DNA of 64,000 nt from CBDFNN01 sp965250215 (GTDB lineage Bacteria; Bacteroidota; Rhodothermia; Rhodothermales; DATKEJ01), in the NCBI GenBank assembly GCA_965250215.1, contig CBDFNN010000004.1, positions 3,286,001 through 3,350,000 of the forward strand. The letters run 5' to 3'. The position numbers were made by a program, and so were the translations under genes. The notes under the pieces are model-generated. The model was not told the DNA's origin and made no database searches. It saw nothing but the letters and a program-made list of their open reading frames with translations. Shown here piece after piece: positions 16,992 through 26,747 of this stretch. The number at the start of each line of letters is the position of its first letter. Position 1 is the first letter of the stretch.

Positions 16992-18641
16992 ATGGCTGGT
17001 AAAGAAATAGTATTTGATACCGATGCACGAGATTCCCTGAAAAGAGGAGTTGATGCATTGGCAAATGCGGTTAAGGTCACACTTGGACCTAAGGGCCGTA
17101 ACGTAATTATCGAAAAGAAATTCGGTGCTCCAACAATCACGAAAGACGGTGTGACCGTTGCTAAGGAAGTGGAGTTGGAAAACAGACTGGAAAACGTCGG
17201 TGCTCAGATGGTCAAGGAAGTTGCTTCCAAGACTTCTGATGTTGCTGGTGATGGAACTACTACTGCTACCGTGCTTGCTCAGGCAATCATGGCCACAGGT
17301 CTGAAGAATGTCACTGCCGGTGCCAATCCGATGGATCTGAAAAGAGGAGTTGACGCTGCTGTAAAAGTCGTTGTCACAAGCCTTCAAAAACAAAGCCGTA
17401 AGATTAAGGACAAGAGTGAGATCGAGCAGGTTGCGACCATCTCTGCAAACAGTGATGCGGCAGTCGGATCATTGATCGCAGATGCCATGGATCGTGTTGG
17501 GAAAGACGGTGTCATCACCGTTGAAGAAGCTCGTGGAACTGAGACGAACCTAGAGGTTGTCGAGGGAATGCAGTTTGATCGTGGTTATTTGTCTCCGTAC
17601 TTCGTCACAAATGCTGACAAGATGGAAGCTGAGTTGGAAGATCCCTATATCCTGATCCACGACAAGAAGATTTCAGCAATGAAAGATCTTCTTCCTGTTC
17701 TTGAGAAGGTTGCTCAGATGAGTGGTCAGCTCTTGATTATCTCTGAAGATGTTGATGGAGAAGCTCTTGCTACTCTTGTTGTTAACAAACTTCGAGGTAC
17801 TCTAAAAGTAGCTGCTGTAAAAGCTCCTGGATTCGGTGACCGAAGAAAAGCTATGTTGGAAGACATCGCGATTCTAACAGGTGGCGCGGTTATCTCAGAA
17901 GAGAAAGGCTACAAACTCGAAAGCACAACTGTTGATTATCTTGGACGTGCAAAGCGTGTTGTAATCAACAAAGACACTACGATTATTGTGGATGGCGCTG
18001 GATCAGCTGATCCAAAGCAGATCAAAGCAAGAATCGGTCAGATCAAGCAGCAAATTGAATCTACTACTTCAGACTACGATCGTGAGAAGCTACAAGAGCG
18101 ACTCGCAAAGTTATCAGGTGGAGTTGCCGTTCTTAAGATTGGAGCTGCAACTGAGATCGAGATGAAAGAGAAGAAAGCTCGAGTTGAGGATGCATTGCAT
18201 GCGACACGTGCAGCCGTAGAGGAGGGAATCGTCCCTGGTGGTGGAACAGCATACATCCGTGCGATTAAGTCTCTTGATAAGCTAGATCTTGGTAATGACG
18301 ATCAGAACATTGGCGTTAATATTATCAAAAGAGCTATTGAAGAGCCACTTCGTCAGATCGTTGCAAACGCAGGTCTTGAAGGTTCTGTGATTGTCCAAGA
18401 AGTTGCCAAAGGAAAAGGTGACTACGGATTCAACGCACAGACTGAGAAGTACGTAAAATTACTTTCTGATGGTGTCGTAGACCCAACTAAAGTAGCCCGT
18501 ACAGCTCTAGAGAATGCGGCTTCAGTTGCAGGTCTTCTCCTGACGACAGAGGCTGTTATTGTCGATCGACCTGAGCCAGCAGCTCCTCCAGCAGGCGGTG
18601 GTCACGACCATGGCATGGGAGGCGGAGGCATGGGCTTCTAG
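16992..18641 (+). CDS. groL: Chaperonin GroEL
   Basis: A 549-residue subunit of the double-ring chaperonin that folds proteins in an ATP-driven cage with GroES. The equatorial ATP-binding VTLGPKGRNVI and GDGTTTATVLA, the apical segment MQFDRGYLSPYFVTNADKME, and VEEGIVPGGGTAYIRA near the second equatorial half are all present. The tail is HDHGMGGGGMGF, the usual flexible GGM-type end with two added histidines. It is the second gene of the CIRCE-controlled operon and is followed by a strong terminator at 18688. Confidence 0.98.
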   Translation: MAGKEIVFDTDARDSLKRGVDALANAVKVTLGPKGRNVIIEKKFGAPTITKDGVTVAKEVELENRLENVGAQMVKEVASKTSDVAGDGTTTATVLAQAIMATGLKNVTAGANPMDLKRGVDAAVKVVVTSLQKQSRKIKDKSEIEQVATISANSDAAVGSLIADAMDRVGKDGVITVEEARGTETNLEVVEGMQFDRGYLSPYFVTNADKMEAELEDPYILIHDKKISAMKDLLPVLEKVAQMSGQLLIISEDVDGEALATLVVNKLRGTLKVAAVKAPGFGDRRKAMLEDIAILTGGAVISEEKGYKLESTTVDYLGRAKRVVINKDTTIIVDGAGSADPKQIKARIGQIKQQIESTTSDYDREKLQERLAKLSGGVAVLKIGAATEIEMKEKKARVEDALHATRAAVEEGIVPGGGTAYIRAIKSLDKLDLGNDDQNIGVNIIKRAIEEPLRQIVANAGLEGSVIVQEVAKGKGDYGFNAQTEKYVKLLSDGVVDPTKVARTALENAASVAGLLLTTEAVIVDRPEPAAPPAGGGHDHGMGGGGMGF

Positions 18642-18687
18642 TCTAATTAGTCTTACCCTGTTTCCCAACCCTTCAGGGTATTGTACT

Positions 18688-18723
18688 AAAAAGGCGACCT
18701 CGAGTATTCGAGGTCGCCTTTTT
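18688..18723 (+). terminator. Rho-independent terminator after groEL
   Basis: A perfect 16-bp stem: AAAAAGGCGACCTCGA (18688-18703) pairs with TCGAGGTCGCCTTTTT (18708-18723), loop GTAT, with the T-run forming the end of the stem. It lies 47 bases after groEL and before the next gene on the same strand. By symmetry it could also stop leftward transcripts, but no leftward gene abuts it. Confidence 0.95.
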
Positions 18724-18860
18724 CATGTCTGAATGACAAGAAACTTATAATCAATTCATCGCCCACGTAATGGACATTCAATAGAATGACATTTACGAGA
18801 TTTTCTCATCCCTTTCTCAGAGAACCCGAACTAGAGCGGAAGACACTTCGTATTAAATAC

Positions 18861-19604
18861 ATGACAAAATTGCTCGCCCTGTCCCTATTCGTCCTAGTCC
18901 CATTACTCTTGCTTGGCCAAGACGCAGAATCCATCTTATCGGAAATAGAGAGGAGACAAAAACTGGTCAAATCTGAGCAGGTGAAAATACAGATGATCAT
19001 GAAAGAGGGCAATGCAGAAAAACGAAAAAGAGTCCTCACGTCCTCGACTTTAGTTGATGACGAGGAGAGAACAAGATCCTTGATAAAATTCGACTATCCT
19101 CCCGATCTTCGTGGAACCGGGCTTCTAACCATCGAGACTGATGGAAAAGACATTCAGAAACTTTTCCTCCCTGCTCTGAAAAAAGTCCAACGAATTAGCG
19201 GACGTAAGAAAGGACAAAGCTTTGTCGGGTCGGATTTTAGCTTTGAAGATTTGGGAACCAGAAAACCAGAAGACTACGACTCAGGTATTATTAACAGGGA
19301 CGAAAAAAGCGTTACGATTTCTTCGATCCCAAAAGAAATTGATGAATATTCGGAGCTCAGACTCTCAGTAGATACGTCCAAAATGGTCGTCACAGATATC
19401 GAGTATTTCGACCTAGATGGCAAAGTCATCAAGAGGTTTGAGGCCCGCGAATTTGAAAACATTCACGAAAATACTTTTCGAGCGAGGTTGTTTACGATGC
19501 ACGATATCTCTCGCGAACGAAGCACGATCATGAGAGTGCTTTCGAGAAATACTAAAAAAAACCTAGATAAATCTTACTTCAGTGACAGAGAACTATCGAG
19601 ATAA
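18861..19604 (+). CDS. LolA-like outer membrane lipoprotein-sorting family protein
   Basis: A periplasmic protein of about 247 residues. I place the start at the ATG at 18861, because MTKLLALSLFVLVPLLLLGQ is an ideal signal peptide; the frame extends to 18786, which would bury that signal after 25 polar residues. The mature part reads as the COG2834/LolA-like family found with RND exporters: RSLIKFDYPPDLRGTGLLTIE, LFLPALKKVQRISGRKKGQSF, and FVGSDFSFEDLGTRKPEDYD are typical. These proteins have a half-open beta-barrel able to hold an acyl chain and are thought to carry lipid-like substrates across the periplasm. The next gene overlaps its end by 23 bases, and an RND exporter lies 5 kb downstream on the same strand. 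Confidence 0.85.
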   Translation: MTKLLALSLFVLVPLLLLGQDAESILSEIERRQKLVKSEQVKIQMIMKEGNAEKRKRVLTSSTLVDDEERTRSLIKFDYPPDLRGTGLLTIETDGKDIQKLFLPALKKVQRISGRKKGQSFVGSDFSFEDLGTRKPEDYDSGIINRDEKSVTISSIPKEIDEYSELRLSVDTSKMVVTDIEYFDLDGKVIKRFEAREFENIHENTFRARLFTMHDISRERSTIMRVLSRNTKKNLDKSYFSDRELSR

Positions 19605-20922
19605 AGGCAGTTATTTACCTCAATCGCCTGGTCAAACCAACCATCTCCTAACTCTTCTCGCTCTATGTATTATTTGCAGTGCAACAGCGAGTTCTAGCTT
19701 TGCCCAAGACGCCAGAATTACAGGTAGCTTTGTCAACTTTACCGGAATTGGGATACGTCCAGATCCAGGGCCGCAGCGAGTCATCGTTCAGCGTGACCAA
19801 TTTAATTTGATCGCAGAGGCCTATGAAGGTGATTTCAAGTGGTTAGTCGAACTCGAAATGACTTCTGACCTTGGCTTTTTCGGTAAAAAAGAAATATCGA
19901 ACGCAGCGTTCTTCGAACAGGCATTTGTTCAGTACGACACGGATAAAGTTAATGCTTCGATTGGACTCCAAGAGACCCCATGGGGATTTTCGAATGGGAT
20001 ATTTGTGCTCGATGTTCTTTCTAATTTTGATCTGCGTGAAGCTCTTACCCGAAACTACAAGGACATCAGATTTTCAGTCTGGTCTGCAAATATATCTCTT
20101 TATCCCTCTGGAGGTCTTCGGGTCGATTTCTTCCTGAGTCCAGGAGATAATCCTGCAAGAATTCCCGATCCTGATTCACCTTTCGGTACTGGATCTCTGT
20201 TTCGAGATTTGAACTTCGATCTCGATTTCCTTGATGACGACAGAATGAAGCGGGATTATTCTGATCCGGAATTTGCGACTCGAATAGGATTTACCTCGGA
20301 CATCTGGGACGGCTCAATCTCTTATATAGACTCATTTTCTCGGCTTCCTTCCTTCCGTCTTGCAGTTGTGGAAACAGAGAGCGCTCAAATACAAGCCACG
20401 TATTATAAGAGAAAGCTCCTTGGAGGCAATTTCACTACTTCCGCATTCGATCCTTTTATAGTCGGTGGAGAAATTGCCTATAACACAAAACATCTGTTAC
20501 CCCTAGATCCCTTCTCTTCTGCTTCCTTAGAAGGATCTCTAATCGAGAAACCCCTAGTCCAGTCTGTAATAAGTGTCAATCATTCAAACTCCTTCTTCGA
20601 TATTCTCTTGGGGTTTTCCATTAGAATCATTCTCGACTATGAGCCAGAAATCGCTTCGAATGAAAATCAATTTGGTTTGACCGCCTTGCTAAGTAGATCA
20701 TTCTTGGATGAGCGACTTCGTCTCGAAATGAATCTCCTTTCTCCTGACTTTGAACAGCACTGGGCTATGATCGGAGCACACTATTCTCTGACTGACAAAG
20801 TCGCTCTCTTCTCGGGATTCCAGTTTTATGGCGGAGATACCGCAAACAGTGATTTGTCCTTTCCTTTAGCCTTATATGGACAGAGAGATCTAGTATTCTT
20901 CCAAATGGGATATGAATTCTAG
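19582..20922 (+). CDS. Predicted outer-membrane beta-barrel protein
   Basis: A 446-residue exported protein. The GTG start at 19582 overlaps the LolA-like gene by 23 bases; the signal peptide is LLTLLALCIICSATASSSFAQ. The mature chain is made of alternating amphipathic strands with aromatic girdle residues (FKWLVELEMTSDLGFF, GLRVDFFLSPGD, GAHYSLTDKVALFSGFQFYG) and ends YGQRDLVFFQMGYEF with a terminal Phe, as outer-membrane barrels do. No named family is certain; DUF1302-type barrels occupy the same position beside LolA-like/RND genes elsewhere. The tight overlap suggests that it works with the LolA-like protein as the outer-membrane end of a transport route. Confidence 0.75.
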   Translation: MTENYRDKGSYLPQSPGQTNHLLTLLALCIICSATASSSFAQDARITGSFVNFTGIGIRPDPGPQRVIVQRDQFNLIAEAYEGDFKWLVELEMTSDLGFFGKKEISNAAFFEQAFVQYDTDKVNASIGLQETPWGFSNGIFVLDVLSNFDLREALTRNYKDIRFSVWSANISLYPSGGLRVDFFLSPGDNPARIPDPDSPFGTGSLFRDLNFDLDFLDDDRMKRDYSDPEFATRIGFTSDIWDGSISYIDSFSRLPSFRLAVVETESAQIQATYYKRKLLGGNFTTSAFDPFIVGGEIAYNTKHLLPLDPFSSASLEGSLIEKPLVQSVISVNHSNSFFDILLGFSIRIILDYEPEIASNENQFGLTALLSRSFLDERLRLEMNLLSPDFEQHWAMIGAHYSLTDKVALFSGFQFYGGDTANSDLSFPLALYGQRDLVFFQMGYEF

Positions 20923-20947
20923 GAAGGTCTTTCGGGTCTATCGGCTA

Positions 20948-23614
20948 TTAGAGACGCTCCATTTCTTGATTCAACCTTGTCATCGCTTCGGCTAACTCTT
21001 TCGGTGATGTCCTCCATTCTACCTCATCCCAAATCGATTTCATTCCCTGCATGATACTGTCGGCCTCGACGTATAGTCGTCGTGCCTCTAGTAAATTTGA
21101 TCTCTTGATCTCATCGGACAATTCCCTCGCCGCCAAGAGTCTGTGATATCTTGCATTTTGATAGTAAGCTGTAATAAGACCTCCTTTTGTGACCATGCCC
21201 CCGCCGGCTTTTTCGAAGTGATCCTTCAAAATCGACTTGGCTTCTCCACAGGACCCGCTAAACTTGTCCATCTTGCCTAAATTCAATTCCTCCTCACATT
21301 GCCCCAACTTGCTTTCACCCAGCAAAGATTGGTAGTAGATACTTGTTTTATCTCGATCCCATAGAGACTGACGTATTTCTACAGCCTTTCTGTGAGATTC
21401 AATAGCCAACTCCGATGCCCCCTGGAGACTGTGCAAACTTGCCAAAGAGCTATGAGTGTGAGCTAGTCCTTCGTAGCCTCTCAGATTATCTGGATCGATC
21501 TCAACGATTTTATCATTTATTTCCAAAGAGCTCTCAAAGTAGTTTCGCGCAAGATCGAATTCCTCTCTCCTGAGATATGAATTCCCCAAAAACCAAGAAG
21601 TCACATGCAGAATATTCTGTATGCGGGGACTCATTGAATTCCTTTCATGCATCGATTCGACGAAAGGAAGAGCCTTCGTTTGCAAGAGGTCGTGCATCTC
21701 ATCAAATCGACTTGTAAATCGTAGGCCATCTATCTTGTAGTAGTAGGCTCTCCAAAGATCAAGTCGAGCATTTTCACTGGGATAGACCTCCTTGGCTAAT
21801 GATTCAAAAAGTTCTATAGATTCGTCTACTAGATGATTACCCTTTTCAAGTTTGCCATCATAGATATAGAACCATGCCAGCTCGCTTTGGACCTTCGCAA
21901 TGTGATATTTGGCAAGCTCACTTTGCGACCAGTTCGATTCCAGCGGCTTGAGTTCATCGAGCGCATTCAAAGCATATTCGATAGACTCCTCTGTCGCGCC
22001 ACCCCAAGACTTCATCATCGCCAATTTACCATAGGCTCTACCCATATGAAGCTGGTAAGATTTGTTTTCAGGTGCAGAGACCCTCAGAGCTTTACGGATT
22101 TCAACGGCTTTGGTCAATATTTCCTCAGCCGTCTTGTCAGTTTCGAGCTGCGAAGTCTTTTCGTAGGCTAGCGCGAGATCGGAAAGTAAAAGAGGATCTT
22201 TGGTTTCTTCTTTGCTCAGTTGATCGAGAATCTTAAGTGCCCGATCAAGTATCTGCTGTCTGGCCTCACCAACACGTGGTAGATCATCTAGCGAGTCGTT
22301 TATCTCGGTCACAAGACTGTTGGCAAGGGAGTGGATTTGCTGAAATCGTTCCTCTGCGATCTTGGCCTGCCGACTGGTCGTATAAAGTCCAACCATTAGT
22401 GCGAGTACGATGAGCGCACCGAGGGCAACCGGTAACTTATTCCGGATTACAAATTTTGAACTCTTGTATCTGAAGCTGTCTCGTCGTGCCAGCACTGGGC
22501 GATGTTGCAGATAGCTCTCAATGTCAGCGCCAAACTGGGCGGCCGATTCGTAGCGTCTTGGAGCCTCCTTACTAAGTGCCTTGAGAATAATATTGTCCAA
22601 ATCACCAGCGAGGGATTTCGCGTCATATCCGTTGGTCGTTGCAAAACTCATTTCGAGCTTAGAACTAGGTTTGTCTGGCTCATTGACACAAACAATTTTA
22701 TCAACTTCGGAAGCTGACACGTCTTTCAAAGTGTAAGGCTTCCGACCACACAGCAACTCAAACAATATCACTCCGAGTGAATAGATATCGGAGACGGTTG
22801 TGATATTTTGTCCCCGCACCTGTTCAGGACTTGCGTAGTCTGGCGTCATGGGCTTTACTCCGGTCAAAGTCAGTCCAGGCTCGTCGTCCTCCGATTCTAG
22901 CAGTTTTGCGATTCCAAAGTCGAGAAGCTTTACCCCTCCTTGAGCTGAAAGTGAGCTGTCTTCTACCAAGATATTGCTTGGTTTCAAATCCCTATGAACC
23001 ACTAAGGATTGATGTGCGAATTGGACCGCATCGCAAATCTGCTGAAAGAGTCTCAATCGTGCTTCTAGGCCGAGACCTTTCTCATTACAGTGATCAATCA
23101 GTGGTTTGCCACTGACATATTCCATTATTAGAAATGGAACACCTCTACCTGAAATGCCTCCATCCAAAAACCTTGCAATTCTGGAATGATCTAGTCGCGC
23201 AAGAATGCGACGCTCTTGATCAAATCTTGCTCGAACAGATTTTCCACCCATGCGATCTGATCTAAGTAGCTTGATGGCGACTTTTTGTTCGACCAAGGAA
23301 TCATTCCTTCTTCCCAAAAAGACCTCACCCATTCCTCCAGATCCAATTTTTTCTAGGGCTACATATGATCCATATTTATCGCCCAAGGAAATCTGGTCGT
23401 CGTCGATTGAAAGCACGTGAGGAGATATTCTCGGAATGGGACGATCAAGAATACTTGGTGACTCCTTCGAAAAGCGAAGCATTGCCAAAACCTCCTCTTC
23501 CAACTCAGGCGATCCAATACATTCGCTTTCCACAAATACCAGCCTATCGGCCTCTGGCATCTCTAGCGCTAACTCGAATAAGGCGCGGACTCTTTTCCAA
23601 TCTGATTTCTTCAT
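20948..23614 (-). CDS. Membrane serine/threonine kinase with TPR sensor region
   Basis: An 888-residue protein. The cytoplasmic kinase domain (about 83-370) is complete: glycine loop GSGGMGEVFLG, Lys115 in VAIK, catalytic HRDLKPSN (207-214), DFG (232-234) and the activation end TPDYASPEQVRG. A single membrane segment (about 394-413) is followed by a periplasmic or extracytoplasmic region of roughly 470 residues built of TPR-like helical repeats (e.g. LRGYEGLAHTHSSLASLHSL). It begins four bases after the stop of the ECF sigma gene, so the pair is one operon. In related lineages TIGR02999 sigma factors are coupled with such kinases in place of an anti-sigma factor, with phosphorylation proposed as the switch; that mechanism is inferred here. 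Confidence 0.93.
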   Translation of the reverse strand: MKKSDWKRVRALFELALEMPEADRLVFVESECIGSPELEEEVLAMLRFSKESPSILDRPIPRISPHVLSIDDDQISLGDKYGSYVALEKIGSGGMGEVFLGRRNDSLVEQKVAIKLLRSDRMGGKSVRARFDQERRILARLDHSRIARFLDGGISGRGVPFLIMEYVSGKPLIDHCNEKGLGLEARLRLFQQICDAVQFAHQSLVVHRDLKPSNILVEDSSLSAQGGVKLLDFGIAKLLESEDDEPGLTLTGVKPMTPDYASPEQVRGQNITTVSDIYSLGVILFELLCGRKPYTLKDVSASEVDKIVCVNEPDKPSSKLEMSFATTNGYDAKSLAGDLDNIILKALSKEAPRRYESAAQFGADIESYLQHRPVLARRDSFRYKSSKFVIRNKLPVALGALIVLALMVGLYTTSRQAKIAEERFQQIHSLANSLVTEINDSLDDLPRVGEARQQILDRALKILDQLSKEETKDPLLLSDLALAYEKTSQLETDKTAEEILTKAVEIRKALRVSAPENKSYQLHMGRAYGKLAMMKSWGGATEESIEYALNALDELKPLESNWSQSELAKYHIAKVQSELAWFYIYDGKLEKGNHLVDESIELFESLAKEVYPSENARLDLWRAYYYKIDGLRFTSRFDEMHDLLQTKALPFVESMHERNSMSPRIQNILHVTSWFLGNSYLRREEFDLARNYFESSLEINDKIVEIDPDNLRGYEGLAHTHSSLASLHSLQGASELAIESHRKAVEIRQSLWDRDKTSIYYQSLLGESKLGQCEEELNLGKMDKFSGSCGEAKSILKDHFEKAGGGMVTKGGLITAYYQNARYHRLLAARELSDEIKRSNLLEARRLYVEADSIMQGMKSIWDEVEWRTSPKELAEAMTRLNQEMERL

Positions 23615-23618
23615 AGCA

Positions 23619-24182
23619 CTAGGCGAGGCTCAATTCCTTCTTTAGCCAAGTCTTTGCGACAATCCAGTCTCGTTTTACCGTCGCTTTTGAAACCTCCAAA
23701 AGGGCAGCAGTCTCGTCTATTGTCATGCCACCAAAATATCGGTACTCGACAACTCGGCAGAGACGCACGTCAATAATCTCAAGCTTCGTCATGGCCATGT
23801 CCAAAGAAATTAGTTCTTCCAATTCACTATCCATCAACTCGAGGTTATCATCAAAGGTCACTCTATTCCAATCCCCTCCCCTTTTAATGGTCTTGCGCTT
23901 TCTGGCATACCAAATTAAGACACGTCTCATGATTCGAGACGCAATTCCATAAAAATGCTGTCTACTTTGAACACTAGCATCAAGCGACTCTACAAGATTA
24001 ATGTATGCTTCGTGGACGAGCGAGGTCGTGTTGATGGTATTCGAATTTTCCCTAGACACATGAGCATGCGCCAGCTTTCGCAATTCGGAATATACCAAAG
24101 GCATAAGCCGGTCCATGGCATCAGGGTCTCCTCCTTGCCACTCTTGCAAAAGCGATGTTACATCATTTCGGACAGAGGGCAT
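23619..24182 (-). CDS. ECF RNA polymerase sigma factor, TIGR02999 type
   Basis: A 187-residue sigma factor. Region 2 spans about 25-95 (LVHEAYINLVES, HFYGIASRIMRRVLIWYARK) and region 4 about 130-185 with the helix-turn-helix MTIDETAALLEVSKATVKRDW. The opening VTSLLQEWQGGDPDAMDRL and the conserved INTTSLVHEAY mark the TIGR02999/ECF43 group common in Planctomycetes, Acidobacteria and Rhodothermota, which lacks a classical anti-sigma gene and is encoded beside a Ser/Thr kinase, as here. Target promoters are unknown; the divergent RND exporter, 268 bases away, and the barrel/LolA-like genes that follow the kinase in the opposite direction are reasonable candidates. Confidence 0.92.
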   Translation of the reverse strand: MPSVRNDVTSLLQEWQGGDPDAMDRLMPLVYSELRKLAHAHVSRENSNTINTTSLVHEAYINLVESLDASVQSRQHFYGIASRIMRRVLIWYARKRKTIKRGGDWNRVTFDDNLELMDSELEELISLDMAMTKLEIIDVRLCRVVEYRYFGGMTIDETAALLEVSKATVKRDWIVAKTWLKKELSLA

Positions 24183-24450
24183 CTAGATAGGTGAATCTGA
24201 TGAGCTGAGCCCTTTTGGTAGAAAACTGCACATGAAAAGTTGCAGATCTTCTAGCTAGGTTTTCAATCATAAGATAGTGGATTCTTGCGACGACTACCTC
24301 AAGCTTTGCTTCTCACTCATCCAGATGGGCCAATTTCGGGTGATAGTTGCAGGCTAGGTAGTCTTTTATTATGTAGCAACTCTTGTTTGATTGATGCTTT
24401 TGTGAATATCGGTCGACCGCCAATCCGATGATCGGCGTGAGGGTAACAAA

Positions 24451-26742
24451 TTGGCATCAATCCAAAGACTTTTGATCCGACTGGCAGACTTTATTATCAA
24501 CAGAGCAAAACTCGTTGCCACTCTGCTTCTGATAGTGACTTTATTGTCAATTGTCTATTTGGCCAGCACCGGAATCCGCATCGATCACAGTCTCGAAAGC
24601 TTCTTAGCTAAGGACCATCCAGCGATCATGCAATTCCGGTCATTCACAGAGAGATATGAGCCTGACGACCAAATTTCACTCATAGGATTTGAAGCGCCGG
24701 ATGTTTTCGACGCCAAGGTACTTAAGGACCTTGAGACGATTACCAAGAAAATCAGTGAGATTGATCAGGTCGACGAAGTCATTTCGTTGAGCAATTTTGA
24801 AGCACCAATTCAAACTCAATTTGGATTGGAAGTTTTGCCTTTAATTACTGATCTAGACCTTCCCACTTTTTCAAGTTCGAAAACAAGAGTTCGAGTTCTT
24901 TCCGATTCTCTCGCCGTTGGAAGTGTTGTCAACAAGGACGGAAGTGCAAGCGCCCTATTTCTGACTTTGAAGGGAAAGGAGTCCAACTATGAAAAGCGAA
25001 AATTAGTATTAGACGCCGTCGATGCTATTCTAGCACCCTACGAAAATCGGTATACCTTCCATAGATCGGGAATTCCGCATCTTCGTAACAACTATGTGGA
25101 CATGATCAAGGTGGAAACTATCAAGTACATCTTGCTCACGACAATAGTCATAGTCCTGGTTCTATCGTGGATGTTTCGATCAATCTTTGCGGTCATCCTA
25201 CCTCAGACCATCGTCTATCTCGGCACAATCTATACCGTAACAGTGATGATGTTGGCCGGTGGGTCTTTAGATATACTGACCTCATCCATGGCCGCTATTA
25301 TCCTCGTGGTCGGCGTTGCCGACTCTATGCATCTCCTCTCACGATATCAGCTGAACCGGCAAAAGGGTATGAACAAAGAGGAGGCTGTCAGAGACATGAT
25401 TATAAAACTTGGCTCGGCGACTTTCTTCACTAGCGCAACTACGGCCATTGGCTTTGGAACCTTGGTCACATCGAGCATCATACCTCTGCAAAGATTCGGA
25501 TTTTATACGGGAATTGGAGTTTTGCTGACATTTGCAATCTCGATTTTGCTTATCCCCAGCGGAATCATTCTGTGGGACAAGAAGGATTTTGCTCTTAAGT
25601 CGAGAGTGAGCCTATATCTGAATCAGCCGATGACCAATTTGGCGCGATGGTCGCGGATTCAAAGAGGTAAAATCGTTCTCGCCTGTGCCTTAATTTTCGT
25701 GCTTGGGGCTTGGAGCGTATTCAACCTTCGAACAAACGTCTCCGTGAATGACGATCTCGGCCCGAGGACTCAGGTCTACAAGGACATGGAGTTTTTCCAA
25801 AACAATATCGTGTCCCCATTTATGGTCGAGCTTGTTTTGGCAACAGATGAGACTGATTTCTTTAAGAACCCCAAGGCTCTCCAACAAGTGGCCGCTTTGC
25901 AGGATTTCGTTGAAGAAAAGTCATTTGTATCCTCGAGTAGGTCCATCGCCGACTATGTAAAAAGGATCAACCACATACTTGGCTCAGAGCTTGGCCAAGG
26001 TGGCCATGAGATTCCCTCTAGTAAAGAATTAATATCACAATACATATTCCTTCTCGAGCTTGCTGGAGAGAACCAGATAGAAAAACTCGTCGCTCTTGAT
26101 TTCGATGAATTGAGAGTGTCCGTGCAAATGGATGATATCGGTTCTCACATATTCACTCAATTCCTTTCGGACATCGATCAATTTGCGGAATCCAATCTTG
26201 ACGATGAGATTCAGATCGAAAAAACGGGTACGGTTGTTCTGGCCACAACCATAGGTGGTGAAATATCGCGATCCTTGGTCCTGTCAATCGGACTCGCCTT
26301 CATCTTCATTTCAATAGGAATGGCCATTGCATTTGGATCGATCCGCTTACTTCTGTATTCCTTAATCCCAAACGTCATTCCCCTATTGATGACGGCTTTC
26401 ACAATGGTAATACTAGGGATCGATTTGAAGCCAGCCACCGCCATTATCTTTACAATCGGATTTGGAATCGCTGTTGACGACACCATCCATTTTCTCGCAC
26501 GCTACAGACAAGAATTAAGAGATGGGTTACCTGTCAACGAAGCTATTCGCAACACTTTGACTGGTACCGGGCGAGCGATTGTCTTGACATCAATTGTCCT
26601 TTTTGCTGGATATTCAGTTCTGATGAGCTCAACTTTCCAGAGTTTGGTTTACATGGGCGGCTTGGTCGCCGTTACAATATTGTTCGCGTTATTGTCTGAC
26701 CTTGTTGTCCTTCCTGCCTTGCTTTCTGAGAAACGAGATTAA
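24451..26742 (+). CDS. RND/MMPL superfamily exporter
   Basis: A 763-residue inner-membrane protein with two similar halves, each one helix plus a periplasmic domain plus a bundle of five helices. Sterol-sensing-type membrane regions lie at about 215-370 (GVADSMHLLSRYQ) and 600-755 (GIAVDDTIHFLARYRQEL); the acidic residues in these helices are the likely proton relay. It belongs to the COG1033/MMPL group that moves lipids, hopanoids or siderophore-like molecules. The start is TTG at 24451 with GAGGG seven bases upstream. With the LolA-like protein and the barrel it forms a plausible inner-to-outer-membrane lipid route. No membrane-fusion protein is present. Confidence 0.92.
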   Translation: MASIQRLLIRLADFIINRAKLVATLLLIVTLLSIVYLASTGIRIDHSLESFLAKDHPAIMQFRSFTERYEPDDQISLIGFEAPDVFDAKVLKDLETITKKISEIDQVDEVISLSNFEAPIQTQFGLEVLPLITDLDLPTFSSSKTRVRVLSDSLAVGSVVNKDGSASALFLTLKGKESNYEKRKLVLDAVDAILAPYENRYTFHRSGIPHLRNNYVDMIKVETIKYILLTTIVIVLVLSWMFRSIFAVILPQTIVYLGTIYTVTVMMLAGGSLDILTSSMAAIILVVGVADSMHLLSRYQLNRQKGMNKEEAVRDMIIKLGSATFFTSATTAIGFGTLVTSSIIPLQRFGFYTGIGVLLTFAISILLIPSGIILWDKKDFALKSRVSLYLNQPMTNLARWSRIQRGKIVLACALIFVLGAWSVFNLRTNVSVNDDLGPRTQVYKDMEFFQNNIVSPFMVELVLATDETDFFKNPKALQQVAALQDFVEEKSFVSSSRSIADYVKRINHILGSELGQGGHEIPSSKELISQYIFLLELAGENQIEKLVALDFDELRVSVQMDDIGSHIFTQFLSDIDQFAESNLDDEIQIEKTGTVVLATTIGGEISRSLVLSIGLAFIFISIGMAIAFGSIRLLLYSLIPNVIPLLMTAFTMVILGIDLKPATAIIFTIGFGIAVDDTIHFLARYRQELRDGLPVNEAIRNTLTGTGRAIVLTSIVLFAGYSVLMSSTFQSLVYMGGLVAVTILFALLSDLVVLPALLSEKRD

Positions 26743-26747
26743 TCAAC

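Noticed and set aside
17041..17360. Repeated AAAAGAGGAGTTGA in groEL at 17040 and 17340
   Set aside because: It encodes the repeated KRGVDA motif of GroEL, a normal feature of the protein.
18786..18860. 25-codon N-terminal extension of the LolA-like protein
   Set aside because: It would place a textbook signal peptide internally; the ATG at 18861 is better.
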